This document shows positions 1 through 5,130 of a stretch of 7,500 bases of DNA, piece by piece. The stretch comes from Deinococcus carri. GTDB taxonomy: Bacteria > Deinococcota > Deinococci > Deinococcales > Deinococcaceae. The translations under genes and the position numbers were made by a program. Position 1 is the first letter of the stretch. Every line of letters starts with the position of its first letter. The notes under the pieces are model-generated. The model made no database searches. It was not told the DNA's origin and worked only from the letters and a program-made list of their open reading frames with translations. The stretch is taken from the NCBI RefSeq assembly GCF_039545055.1, contig NZ_BAABRP010000033.1:1-7500 (forward strand), written 5' to 3'.

Positions 1-51
1 GGACTCGTCAACCTCCGCTGGCAACGCCGACTCCACCTGCCCACCCTCTGA
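1..51 (+). CDS. possible 3' tail of a gene entering from the left
   Basis: Reading from base 1 in frame gives sixteen codons (GLVNLRWQRRLHLPTL) and then TGA at 49-51. The tail is followed after 11 bases by a strong GC-rich hairpin, which is where a gene end and terminator would be expected. The fragment is too short to assign to a family. It could equally be chance open frame in GC-rich DNA, so this rests mainly on position. Confidence 0.3.
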   Translation, partial: GLVNLRWQRRLHLPTL

Positions 52-62
52 AGGCAGAGGCC

Positions 63-99
63 GGGCAGCGGGGCGACGTGCGCCGTCGCCCCGCTGCCC
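63..99. terminator. perfect 16-bp GC-rich hairpin, probable terminator
   Basis: The arm GGGCAGCGGGGCGACG (63-78) is exactly complementary to CGTCGCCCCGCTGCCC (84-99), with a 5-base loop. The hairpin lies 11 bases after the stop codon at 49-51. There is no T-run on either side, so a classical intrinsic terminator is not shown. GC-rich hairpins without a T-tract are often found at gene ends in high-GC bacteria. The structure is clear; the terminator role is inferred. Confidence 0.6.
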
Positions 100-359
100 A
101 TTCAGCTACTGCGCAACGGGTCTTCAGCACGAACGGCAGGTGTTTGCGCGAGAGCCGTGGAGGAAAGAAGAACGAGAAGAAAGGTGCGCCAGGACATTCA
201 GGGGACCTCCGTGAAAGCACAGTGATGTCAATGCCCGCACGTTAGATCGCCTTCTGGCACTCGATTCCACAATTCTCTCATAGCCCTATCATTAAGTCAC
301 CGCTTGCGGCCAGTTTGCCCCCTTTTGGCAACCTTTCCGAGCAAAGCGAGGGGCGCAAA
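100..359. other. stretch with no supported gene
   Basis: Between the hairpin and the dispersed repeat I see no open frame with protein-like composition, no ribosome binding site followed by a convincing gene, and no RNA gene. The small minus-strand frame over 8-220 runs through the hairpin and has no recognisable features. Confidence 0.5.
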
Positions 360-411
360 AAGAGCGGCGCGAGTGGGAGAACATGCGGCAACGCAACGGA
401 GCGCCGCCCTA
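360..411 (+). repeat. short dispersed repeat, copy 1 (52 nt)
   Basis: Bases 381-411 match bases 2058-2028 read on the minus strand at 30 of 31 positions; the one difference is C against A at base 394. The left end also corresponds: GCGGCGCG followed by AGTGG occurs in both copies. This copy folds, with GCGGCGC (364-370) pairing to GCGCCGC (401-407) and two more pairs outside one mismatch, around a 30-base loop. It is 11 bases shorter than copy 2 inside the loop. It is probably a small non-autonomous interspersed repeat of the REP/SNR type; I cannot name the family. Confidence 0.7.
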
Positions 412-441
412 AGCGGCGAGGGAGAGCGGACAGGAGCAGAC

Positions 442-600
442 CTGTGTATAACCCTCAAGGCCGCGTTGAACACAACGTGGGCAAACCTCAGCGAAGGTCA
501 TCTGGCGACCTTTGCTGAGGTCCTGGACCCCACCTGGCTTGAACAGGCACTCCTGCGGCACCGTTCGACTCAAAGTTTAAAAGTGGCTGCGGAACAGTGC
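442..600 (+). pseudogene. remnant of an IS4-type transposase, N-terminal part only
   Basis: The plus-strand frame at 442 reads LCITLKAALNTTWANLSEGH and continues with a stretch containing LATFAEVLDPTWLEQALL (about 502-555). This resembles the N-terminal region of IS4-family transposases, where a pattern like 'L.P.WLEQAL...G..SLRRRRLPAEQVVWLV' is usual. The similarity ends around LKVAAEQC (574-597), possibly a damaged version of the RRLPAEQ segment. The frame then enters the modB gene on the opposite strand. There is no catalytic DDE core and no good start codon; TTG at 466 is the nearest candidate. The sequence TGTGTATAA at 443-451 resembles both a DnaA box and the outer end of IS50-type elements, and may mark the old terminus. 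The assignment is from recalled family patterns, not a search. Confidence 0.5.
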
Positions 601-601
601 A

Positions 602-1447
602 TCAGCCCCCGCGCCGCGCCGCCAGCCCCCGCACCAGCAGCAGCACCGCGAAGGCCAGAAGAACCATCACCGCCGAGAGCACCAGGGCCGGGGCGAGGTC
701 CGATTCCAGGGCCGCGTAGATGGCGAGGGTGACGGTGCGGGTATACCCCTGCAACGACCCCGCGAACAGGATGGTCGCGCCGAACTCTCCCAGCGCCCGT
801 GCCCAGGTCAGCACCAGCCCCTCCAGCAGGAAGGGAAAGGCCAGCGGCCAGGTGATGAACCGGAAGACCCCCAGACTCCCCGCCCCGTCCGTGAGCGCCG
901 CCTGCTCCACCTCCCGGTCCACGGCCATGAAGCCCGCCTTGGCCGTCCGCAGGTAGAAGGGAGCCGAGGTGAAAAGTTGCGCCAGCACCACCGCCGCCGG
1001 GGAAAAGGCCAGGCTGACCCCCGCCAGTTCGAGGGGTGGCCCCAGCAGGCCACTGCGGCCGAAGGTCAGCAGCAACCCCACCCCGGCCACCACCGGGGGC
1101 AGGACGATGGGCAGGTCGAGCAGGGTGTCCAGCACCGCCTTGCCGGGAAACTCGAAGCGGGCCAGCAGGTAGGCGACCGGGGTCACGAGCAGCACCGTCA
1201 GCCCCAGCGTGGTGGCGGTCGTCCACAGGCTGACCCGCAGGGCGTCCAGCACCACCGGGCTGAGCAGGGTCGGGAAAAACGCGGTGCCCAGGCCGCGCTC
1301 CAGGACCACCAGCGTCGGCAGGAGCAGGAACAGCGTCATCAGGCCGCCCAGCAGCAGCAACGCCACCGGCAGGCGGCGACGACGCCGCGCCGCGGACCGG
1401 GCCGGGTCGGGGGAGGCCTCTCGCCTCCCGGTCAGACCCCAGCTCAA
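602..1447 (-). CDS. modB: molybdate ABC transporter permease ModB
   Basis: This is the inner-membrane channel subunit of a molybdate/tungstate importer. It is 281 residues with the chosen start. An arginine-rich stretch at 21-25 precedes the first membrane helix (about 27-50), followed by about five further hydrophobic segments. The permease-type EAA loop, which contacts the ATPase, is visible at about 181-203 (EQAALTDGAGSLGVFRFITW, then PLA). The segments LPIVLPPVVAG (112-122) and ARALGEFGATI (216-226) are typical of ModB. The start is uncertain: TTG at 1447 overlaps the stop of the upstream gene (TTGA), which suits translational coupling. GTG at 1366 and ATG at 1339 are alternatives, but ATG would begin inside the first helix. 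ModB of E. coli lacks this extra N-terminal helix. The gene is last in the operon, no ATPase gene follows, and an IS remnant abuts its stop. Confidence 0.93.
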   Translation of the reverse strand: MSWGLTGRREASPDPARSAARRRRRLPVALLLLGGLMTLFLLLPTLVVLERGLGTAFFPTLLSPVVLDALRVSLWTTATTLGLTVLLVTPVAYLLARFEFPGKAVLDTLLDLPIVLPPVVAGVGLLLTFGRSGLLGPPLELAGVSLAFSPAAVVLAQLFTSAPFYLRTAKAGFMAVDREVEQAALTDGAGSLGVFRFITWPLAFPFLLEGLVLTWARALGEFGATILFAGSLQGYTRTVTLAIYAALESDLAPALVLSAVMVLLAFAVLLLVRGLAARRGG

Positions 1448-2001
1448 GGGCCGCTGCGGAAGATCTGAAGCTCGACCAGGCTGCTGACGGACCGCGCGCC
1501 CTTGCCGTCGCCCGGCACCACCAGTCGCACTGCCCCGTCGCGCATGGGGAGCGGCTGGCCGTCCTGCTTGTAGGCCAGCAGCACCGGGCGGTTCCCAAAG
1601 TCCGGGTCCAGTTCCCCCCAGGAGAACAGGGCCGCATACCCGTCGGCCCCCCGCGCCAGCACCGCCCAGCGCAGGGCATCGTTTTTCGTGCCCGCGTTCA
1701 GGTTCGGTTTGGCCGCCTTCAGGAGGTCGTACAGGAGCACGCCCCGGTAGGTGTGGGTGACCCCCTGACCGCCCGAGGTGAAGGAGACGGTGAGGGTCCG
1801 GCTGGGGAGGGCACGCAGCTCCGCGAGCAGGTACGCGCGGGGATGCTGCACCACGCCGCTCAGGACGACAGGCGTCGTCGCCGTGCTGACGGCGGGAGCC
1901 GTGACCGCGGCTGGAATGCTGGGCGTGGGCTGAGTCTGGCCCTGGGCGGTGCTCAGGGTCCACAGCAGGGCAAGGCCCGTGGCGCGGATCAGAGGGGGCA
2001 T
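1444..2001 (-). CDS. exported SUOX-fold (oxidoreductase molybdopterin-binding-like) protein without cysteine
   Basis: A 185-residue protein with a signal peptide (about 1-20, ending near TAQG), a low-complexity Ala/Pro/Thr linker to about 45, then a domain from about 47 to 182. The domain resembles the molybdopterin-binding fold of sulfite-oxidase-like enzymes (Pfam PF00174 type): VVLSGVV, YRGVLLYDLL (85-94) and RLVVPGD (159-165) are recognisable pieces. There is no cysteine anywhere, so the Mo-ligating cysteine of true SUOX-family enzymes is absent. It is therefore more likely a binding or accessory protein than an oxidoreductase. The ATG at 2001 has an AAAGGA site 6 bases upstream. Its stop overlaps the likely TTG start of modB, and it follows mop by 86 bases containing a large hairpin. 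Its role in molybdate uptake is inferred from context only. Confidence 0.8.
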   Translation of the reverse strand: MPPLIRATGLALLWTLSTAQGQTQPTPSIPAAVTAPAVSTATTPVVLSGVVQHPRAYLLAELRALPSRTLTVSFTSGGQGVTHTYRGVLLYDLLKAAKPNLNAGTKNDALRWAVLARGADGYAALFSWGELDPDFGNRPVLLAYKQDGQPLPMRDGAVRLVVPGDGKGARSVSSLVELQIFRSGP

Positions 2002-2027
2002 GGCATGTCCTTTCGGGTCGGTGGGAC

Positions 2028-2090
2028 TAGGGCGGCGCTCCGTTTCGTTGCCGCATGTCTCAGGTGTCCACTCCACTGCGCGCCGCCCTA
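2028..2090 (-). repeat. short dispersed repeat, copy 2 (63 nt), forming a long stem-loop
   Basis: This second copy of the repeat at 360-411 lies in opposite orientation between mop and the SUOX-fold gene. Its ends are inverted repeats: GACTAGGGCGGCGC (2025-2038) is exactly complementary to GCGCCGCCCTAGTC (2080-2093), a 14-bp stem around a 41-base loop. GGTGG (2020-2024) pairs further with CCACC (2096-2100) if two bases (2094-2095) bulge. The right arm covers the last codons and the TAG stop of mop. In the operon mRNA this would fold just before the AAAGGA site of the next gene, and could uncouple, stabilise or attenuate expression. Confidence 0.75.
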
Positions 2091-2300
2091 GTCGTCCACC
2101 GCGATCATTACGTCGCTGGCCTTGATGACGGCGTGGGCCACCTGGCCCTCCGCCAGCCCCAACCGCTCCGCGGAGGCGCGGGTGATGGTGGCGGTGATCT
2201 CGGCCCCGCCCCCGAGGCTCAGGGTCACTTCGGCCTCCACGTCCCCGAGCTTGAGGGACGTGACCTGACCTTTCAGGGTGTTGCGGGCGCTGATTCGCAT
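2088..2300 (-). CDS. mop: molbindin, molybdate/tungstate-binding Mop protein (single TOBE domain)
   Basis: A 70-residue cytoplasmic protein made of one TOBE/Mop domain. Established family members assemble into hexamers that bind molybdate or tungstate and are thought to store or buffer the oxyanion. The family hallmarks are clear: the opening ISARNTLKG (3-11), the central sheet region, a SAERLGL...G motif, and the closing AVIKASDVMIAV (56-67). The ATG at 2300 has AAGGTG a few bases upstream; an in-frame ATG seven codons earlier gives an N-terminus (MHERRCP) unlike the family. The gene sits 55 bases after modA. Its stop TAG forms the first three bases of the dispersed repeat. A free-standing Mop can take the place of the TOBE domain usually carried by ModC or ModE. 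Confidence 0.93.
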   Translation of the reverse strand: MRISARNTLKGQVTSLKLGDVEAEVTLSLGGGAEITATITRASAERLGLAEGQVAHAVIKASDVMIAVDD

Positions 2301-2332
2301 AGGACACCTTCTTTCGTGCACAGGAGGATCGG

Positions 2333-2350
2333 GGCGGCGGGGAAGCCGCC
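2333..2350 (-). other. small hairpin in the modA-mop gap
   Basis: GGCGGC (2333-2338) and GCCGCC (2345-2350) form a perfect 6-bp stem with a 6-base loop, 5 bases past the modA stop on the transcribed strand. There is no T-run after it. It may protect the modA message end or give partial read-through control into mop; the role is inferred. Confidence 0.45.
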
Positions 2351-2355
2351 TGACT

Positions 2356-3114
2356 TCAACGGGGAGCCTGAAAGCCCCACTTCTTCAGAATCCGCTGGCC
2401 CTCGGGCGACAGGACGTAACTCACGAACGCCTGCGCGGCCTCCGGGTGGGCACTCCCCTTCAGCACGCCGATGGGATACGTGGCGCTCTGGTTGAAGCGG
2501 GTGGGCAGCGCGATGACCCGCACCGCGGGCCTCAGGGCCGGGGTCACGTCCGTCACGTACACCACGGCCGCGTCGGCCTCACCGAGCTGCACCTTGAGGG
2601 CCACCTGCCGGACGTTGGGTTCCTCACTCACGACGTTTTTCAGGGTGCGGGCCGAGAAGTCCTTGCCGTAGGTGCCCGATTTGTCGATGGCCGTCAGCAT
2701 CCGCCGGGTGTAGTCCCCGACCGGCACGTTCCTGTCCGCGATGACGAGTTTGACTCCCGCTGCCGTGAGATCGGGCAGCCGGGTCACCCTGGGGTTGTTC
2801 CTGGGGGCGATGACGGCGAGCTTGTTGCTCACAAAGGCCTGTCCGGGCGCGGCCAGGTTCCTGTCCACCAGCGGCGTGTACTGCGCGGTGTTGGCGCTGG
2901 CGTACACGTCGGCCTTCGCGCCGTTCTCCAGCTGGGTGCGCAGGGCCTGCGACCCGGCGAACTGGAAGGTCGTCTTGTTCCCCGTCTTGGCGTCGAACGC
3001 CTTGCCCAGTTCGGTGAAGGCGTCGGTCAGGGAGGCGGCGGCAAAGACGGTGAGGTTGGCGGCGGATGCCTGGCCCAGGGCGAGCAGGGCGAGGGTGAAA
3101 GCTGCTTGACGCAT
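2356..3114 (-). CDS. modA: molybdate ABC transporter substrate-binding protein ModA
   Basis: A 252-residue exported binding protein that captures molybdate or tungstate and delivers it to ModB. The signal peptide covers about residues 1-18 (QASA then ANL); there is no lipobox cysteine, so it is probably soluble. The two oxyanion-contact serines of the family are expected in AAASLTDAF (S28) and FAGSQ (S55). Other family motifs are ADVYASAN (68-75), DRNVPVGDYTR (127-137), NVRQVALKVQLGEADAAVVY (167-186) with the conserved tyrosine, and a C-terminal PEAAQAFVSYVLSPEGQRIL segment (224-243). The length is normal for ModA. The ATG at 3114 has AGGAGA 5 bases upstream. This site overlaps the regulator's stop (TAG at 3125-3123), so translation is probably coupled. 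Tungstate cannot be excluded as the preferred ligand. Confidence 0.96.
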   Translation of the reverse strand: MRQAAFTLALLALGQASAANLTVFAAASLTDAFTELGKAFDAKTGNKTTFQFAGSQALRTQLENGAKADVYASANTAQYTPLVDRNLAAPGQAFVSNKLAVIAPRNNPRVTRLPDLTAAGVKLVIADRNVPVGDYTRRMLTAIDKSGTYGKDFSARTLKNVVSEEPNVRQVALKVQLGEADAAVVYVTDVTPALRPAVRVIALPTRFNQSATYPIGVLKGSAHPEAAQAFVSYVLSPEGQRILKKWGFQAPR

Positions 3115-3122
3115 GAAATCTC

Positions 3123-4256
3123 CTAGGTGGTGTGCCAGCGTTCTCCGGCATGGGTAGGGTCGTAGCCGCCCAGCAGGGCCAGGTCGGCGCGGAAGGCCGG
3201 GGTCTGGGCGGCCCCCAGCAGCGCGGTGATTCCGGGATGGAACAGGTGCTCGTCCGGCACCACCAAGTCGAACCGTTCGACCTGCACCGGCACGAAGTCC
3301 AGGCCCAGCGCCTGGGCGGCGGACCGCGGGCCGGGTGCCAGGTCCGCACGCCCCGCAGCCACCCGGCCCGCCGCCTCCAGGTGGCTGTGCACCTCGTCCT
3401 GATAGCCGGGGAGGGCGCGGCGCTCGCCCGGAGTCACGCCCTCCCTGCCCAGCCAGGCATCGAGCAGCAGGCGGCTCCCCGCGCCCTCCTCCCGGTTGAC
3501 CAGGCGCAGGCCCGGCTGGAGGAGGTCGGCCGGTCCCTGCACGCCCCGGGGGTTGCCGGGCGGCACGATCAGCCCCTGCTCCCAGGACCACAGGGTGAGC
3601 AGGTGCATGACCTGCCCCGGAAACAGGCGTTCGACGAAGGGCAGGTTGGACTGGTCGGTCTCGGCGTCCCAGAGGTGGATGCCGGCGGCGTGGACCTCGC
3701 CCCGGGACAGGGCCTCCAGGGCTGCCAGGCTGGAGGCAGCGTGCCACAGCACCCGCACCTCCGGCGCGTGCCTCGCCGCATGAGAGGCGAGCAACTCCAG
3801 CGACGGGTCGCACCCCACCAGCACGGCAGTGCGGGGCAGCCGCTCGGGGGAACCCAGCAGCTCGGCACGCACTTCACCTGGTCCGGCCTGTGCACCGGCA
3901 GAGAGGCGGACCACGCCATCGGCGGTCTGCCGGAAGCCCGGAGTGCCGGTCAGCGGAAAGGCCAGCAGGCGATCCCCCACCTGGGCCAACTGAACTCGGG
4001 TGTCGCCCGTAACGGGCACGCACAGGGTCGCGTTGACCTCGGGAGGAACGAGGGTGAACAGCTCATCCACGCGGCAATCCAGCGCCTGGGCAAGCTGAAA
4101 GGCGATCAGGGTGCTGGGGAGGTAGGCCTCGGTTTCGATCTTGTGCAGCGCCTGCCGCGAAATCCCGACCCGCCGCGCCAGTTCGCTGGGCCGCAGATGC
4201 GCCCGTTCACGCAAGGCCCGAACATGCGACTGGAGGGTGACGGGTGGGATGGTCAC
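3123..4256 (-). CDS. HTH transcriptional regulator with periplasmic-binding-protein-like domain, probable molybdate-responsive regulator
   Basis: A 377-residue one-component regulator. Residues about 9-68 form an XRE/Cro-type helix-turn-helix (LRERAHLRPSELARRVGISR, then QALHKIETEAYLPS). A linker follows to about 140. Residues about 143-365 match the PBP-like ligand domain (Pfam PF12727 type): AAGIHLWDAETDQSNLPFV, VNREEGAGSRLLLDAWL (253-269), and GLDFVPVQVERFDLVVP (318-334). Known proteins of this design sit with molybdate transport or molybdopterin genes and are believed to sense molybdate or the cofactor. It takes the place of ModE here and is first in the operon, 8 bases before modA. GTG at 4256 is chosen because a -10 box ends 6 bases before it, giving a leaderless message. 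The frame stays open upstream (an ATG at 4379), but that would put the promoter inside the gene. Confidence 0.88.
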   Translation of the reverse strand: MTIPPVTLQSHVRALRERAHLRPSELARRVGISRQALHKIETEAYLPSTLIAFQLAQALDCRVDELFTLVPPEVNATLCVPVTGDTRVQLAQVGDRLLAFPLTGTPGFRQTADGVVRLSAGAQAGPGEVRAELLGSPERLPRTAVLVGCDPSLELLASHAARHAPEVRVLWHAASSLAALEALSRGEVHAAGIHLWDAETDQSNLPFVERLFPGQVMHLLTLWSWEQGLIVPPGNPRGVQGPADLLQPGLRLVNREEGAGSRLLLDAWLGREGVTPGERRALPGYQDEVHSHLEAAGRVAAGRADLAPGPRSAAQALGLDFVPVQVERFDLVVPDEHLFHPGITALLGAAQTPAFRADLALLGGYDPTHAGERWHTT

Positions 4257-4262
4257 CTCCGG

Positions 4263-4291
4263 AGCGTAAAGTACAGATGACGGACCGTCAA
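4263..4291 (-). promoter_or_regulatory. promoter of the mod operon, leaderless
   Basis: On the minus strand TTGACG (4291-4286) is followed after 17 bases by TACGCT (4268-4263). The GTG start of the regulator begins 7 bases past the end of the -10, exactly where transcription would start. No ribosome site is correctly spaced: the GGAG next to GTG is too close to serve. This is the arrangement known for leaderless genes in Deinococcus. Confidence 0.65.
4278..4290. promoter_or_regulatory. palindrome overlapping the mod -35, candidate operator
   Basis: TGACGG-A-CCGTCA is a perfect 6+1+6 palindrome covering the -35 box and part of the spacer. A repressor bound here would block RNA polymerase. The natural candidate is the divergently adjacent regulator itself (autoregulation), but no second copy of the site was found in the window to confirm that. 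Confidence 0.45.
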
Positions 4292-4321
4292 TTGAAAGGG
4301 ATAGATCTGGAGGCATGCAGC

Positions 4322-4340
4322 CATGCCCCGAGTGGGCATG
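4322..4340. repeat. 7-bp hairpin/palindrome between the mod promoter and the iterons
   Basis: CATGCCC (4322-4328) and GGGCATG (4334-4340) are exact complements around a 5-base loop. GCATGC occurs on both sides (4313-4318 and 4336-4341). It may be an operator or a boundary hairpin between the replication region and the mod operon. Nothing in the sequence decides between these. Confidence 0.4.
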
Positions 4341-4446
4341 CGAGAAGAGGCAACCGGGCCTAGGCTTCCTGGTCTGCATTCCCCTGCCCCTCTCCCCTGC
4401 CGCAGCGCCAAGCCAGCCCCAAATCCTCCCGGTGCACTACCCCCAC

Positions 4447-4750
4447 CTGACCGAGATGTCCGAATGGAGCAGCGTTCCTGAGTCAGGAATGCGCAGTGAA
4501 ACCGGGACTGGCCGAGATGTCCGAGGTTATCGGTCCCTGCCACATAGACAACTGGCCGAGATGTCCGTGCTTTTCCTGGCCTTCCCCCTCGGAGGAATCC
4601 TGGGAGATGTCCCACCCTCTGGAGTTCGGACATCTTGGCTACCCCTATTCGGACATCTCGGCCAGTTCGAAGGACATTAGAGAAAAACGCGCTCCTGGAC
4701 GGATGCAAGCAGATGAGAGGCCTCTTGGGCCACTGACCGAGATGTCCGAA
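4447..4750. repeat. distal iteron cluster, mostly reverse orientation
   Basis: Reverse-orientation copies of the iteron (core CTGACCGAGATGTCCGAA or CTGGCCGAGATGTCCG) occur at 4447-4464, 4508-4524, 4552-4567 and 4733-4750. A degenerate copy lacking two bases is at 4600-4613. Two forward copies lie among them at 4625-4641 and 4648-4667. These are more diverged than the proximal cluster and spaced irregularly. Extra iterons away from the origin typically control copy number and incompatibility by titrating or pairing Rep; that role is inferred here. Confidence 0.85.
4472..4492. repeat. 21-bp palindrome inside the distal iteron cluster
   Basis: GCGTTCCTGA (4472-4481) and TCAGGAATGC (4483-4492) are complementary at 9 of 10 positions around a single central G. 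It lies between the first two reverse iterons and is unrelated to them in sequence. It could bind a dimeric protein such as a partition or regulatory factor; no partner is visible in the window. Confidence 0.45.
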
Positions 4751-4778
4751 TAACAAAGGGCACTGGAGGAGGAAAAAG

Positions 4779-4996
4779 TTCGGACATCTTGGTCAGTTTG
4801 CCTCCATTTTGCCCCTGATGCGTTCGGACATCTCGGTCAACCTGGGGGCAAAAGGTCGGACATCTCGGCTAGCAAAAGGTCGGACATCTCGGTCAGTCTC
4901 GGGGTTCCTCTTCGGACATCTCGGTCAGTTCACCCCAGGAGGGTTCGGACATCTCGGTCAGTTCGGGGCGGTATTGTTCGGACATCTCGGTCAGTT
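4779..4996 (+). repeat. proximal iteron array: seven direct repeats, Rep binding sites of the replication origin
   Basis: Seven forward copies of TTCGGACATCTCGGTCAGTT or close variants lie at 4779-4798, 4823-4840, 4855-4872, 4879-4897, 4911-4930, 4944-4963 and 4977-4996. Distances between successive copies are 44, 32, 24, 32, 33 and 33 bases, so most sites fall on about the same face of the helix. The three copies nearest rep are perfect over 20 bases, while outer copies drift. Direct iterons just upstream of a rep gene and next to an AT-rich segment are the standard origin design of iteron plasmids. Confidence 0.93.
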
Positions 4997-5034
4997 TAGG
5001 GGCCAGAAAGCCCATAACAACGCAGAAACCGGGG

Positions 5035-5108
5035 CGCGTCTGATGATGATCATTATCTTTTTAAACATCAACTTCTTTATCAGTAAAGGGACTTCACCAT
5101 CAGACGCG
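5035..5108. other. probable DNA unwinding element framed by an 11-bp inverted repeat
   Basis: CGCGTCTGATG (5035-5045) and CATCAGACGCG (5098-5108) are exact complements. The 52 bases between them are the most AT-rich in the window, with ATTATCTTTTTAAACATC and TTCTTTATCAGTAAA. This lies between the last iteron and rep, where iteron origins melt. The right arm lies inside the rep promoter spacer. No clear DnaA box (TTATCCACA) is present; TTATCAGTA at 5078 is only a partial match. Confidence 0.7.
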
Positions 5109-5121
5109 GTGGGCTTATAGT
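5093..5121 (+). promoter_or_regulatory. promoter of rep
   Basis: TTCACC (5093-5098) is followed after 17 bases by TATAGT (5116-5121), one base off the -10 consensus. Transcription would begin about 5128, giving a leader of about 0-3 bases before GTG at 5131. The inverted repeat arm at 5098-5108 lies in the spacer, so binding there would repress rep. Confidence 0.6.
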
Positions 5122-5130
5122 GCCTGCACC

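Noticed and set aside
443..451. DnaA box TGTGTATAA (TTATACACA on the other strand)
   Set aside because: It is a single box far from the iteron origin and lies at the edge of an IS remnant; one 9-base match is weak evidence for an origin.
570..1679. Long Gly/Ala/Pro-rich minus-strand frame of 369 codons
   Set aside because: It is a GC-driven shadow of modB and the SUOX-fold gene in another frame, with no family features.
2301..2355. Molybdenum cofactor riboswitch upstream of mop
   Set aside because: The gap is 55 bases and holds only one small hairpin, too little for the known riboswitch class.
4253..4756. Minus-strand open frame of 167 codons
   Set aside because: It crosses iterons, the mod promoter and the regulator start, and its composition follows the repeats.
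4447..4996. Possible CRISPR array
   Set aside because: The repeats occur in both orientations, are about 20 bases and imperfect, and have short uneven spacers; position before rep identifies iterons.
4809..5120. Open frame with repeated FGHLGQF units
   Set aside because: It is the iteron array read as codons; the repeats are DNA sites and the frame has no ribosome site.
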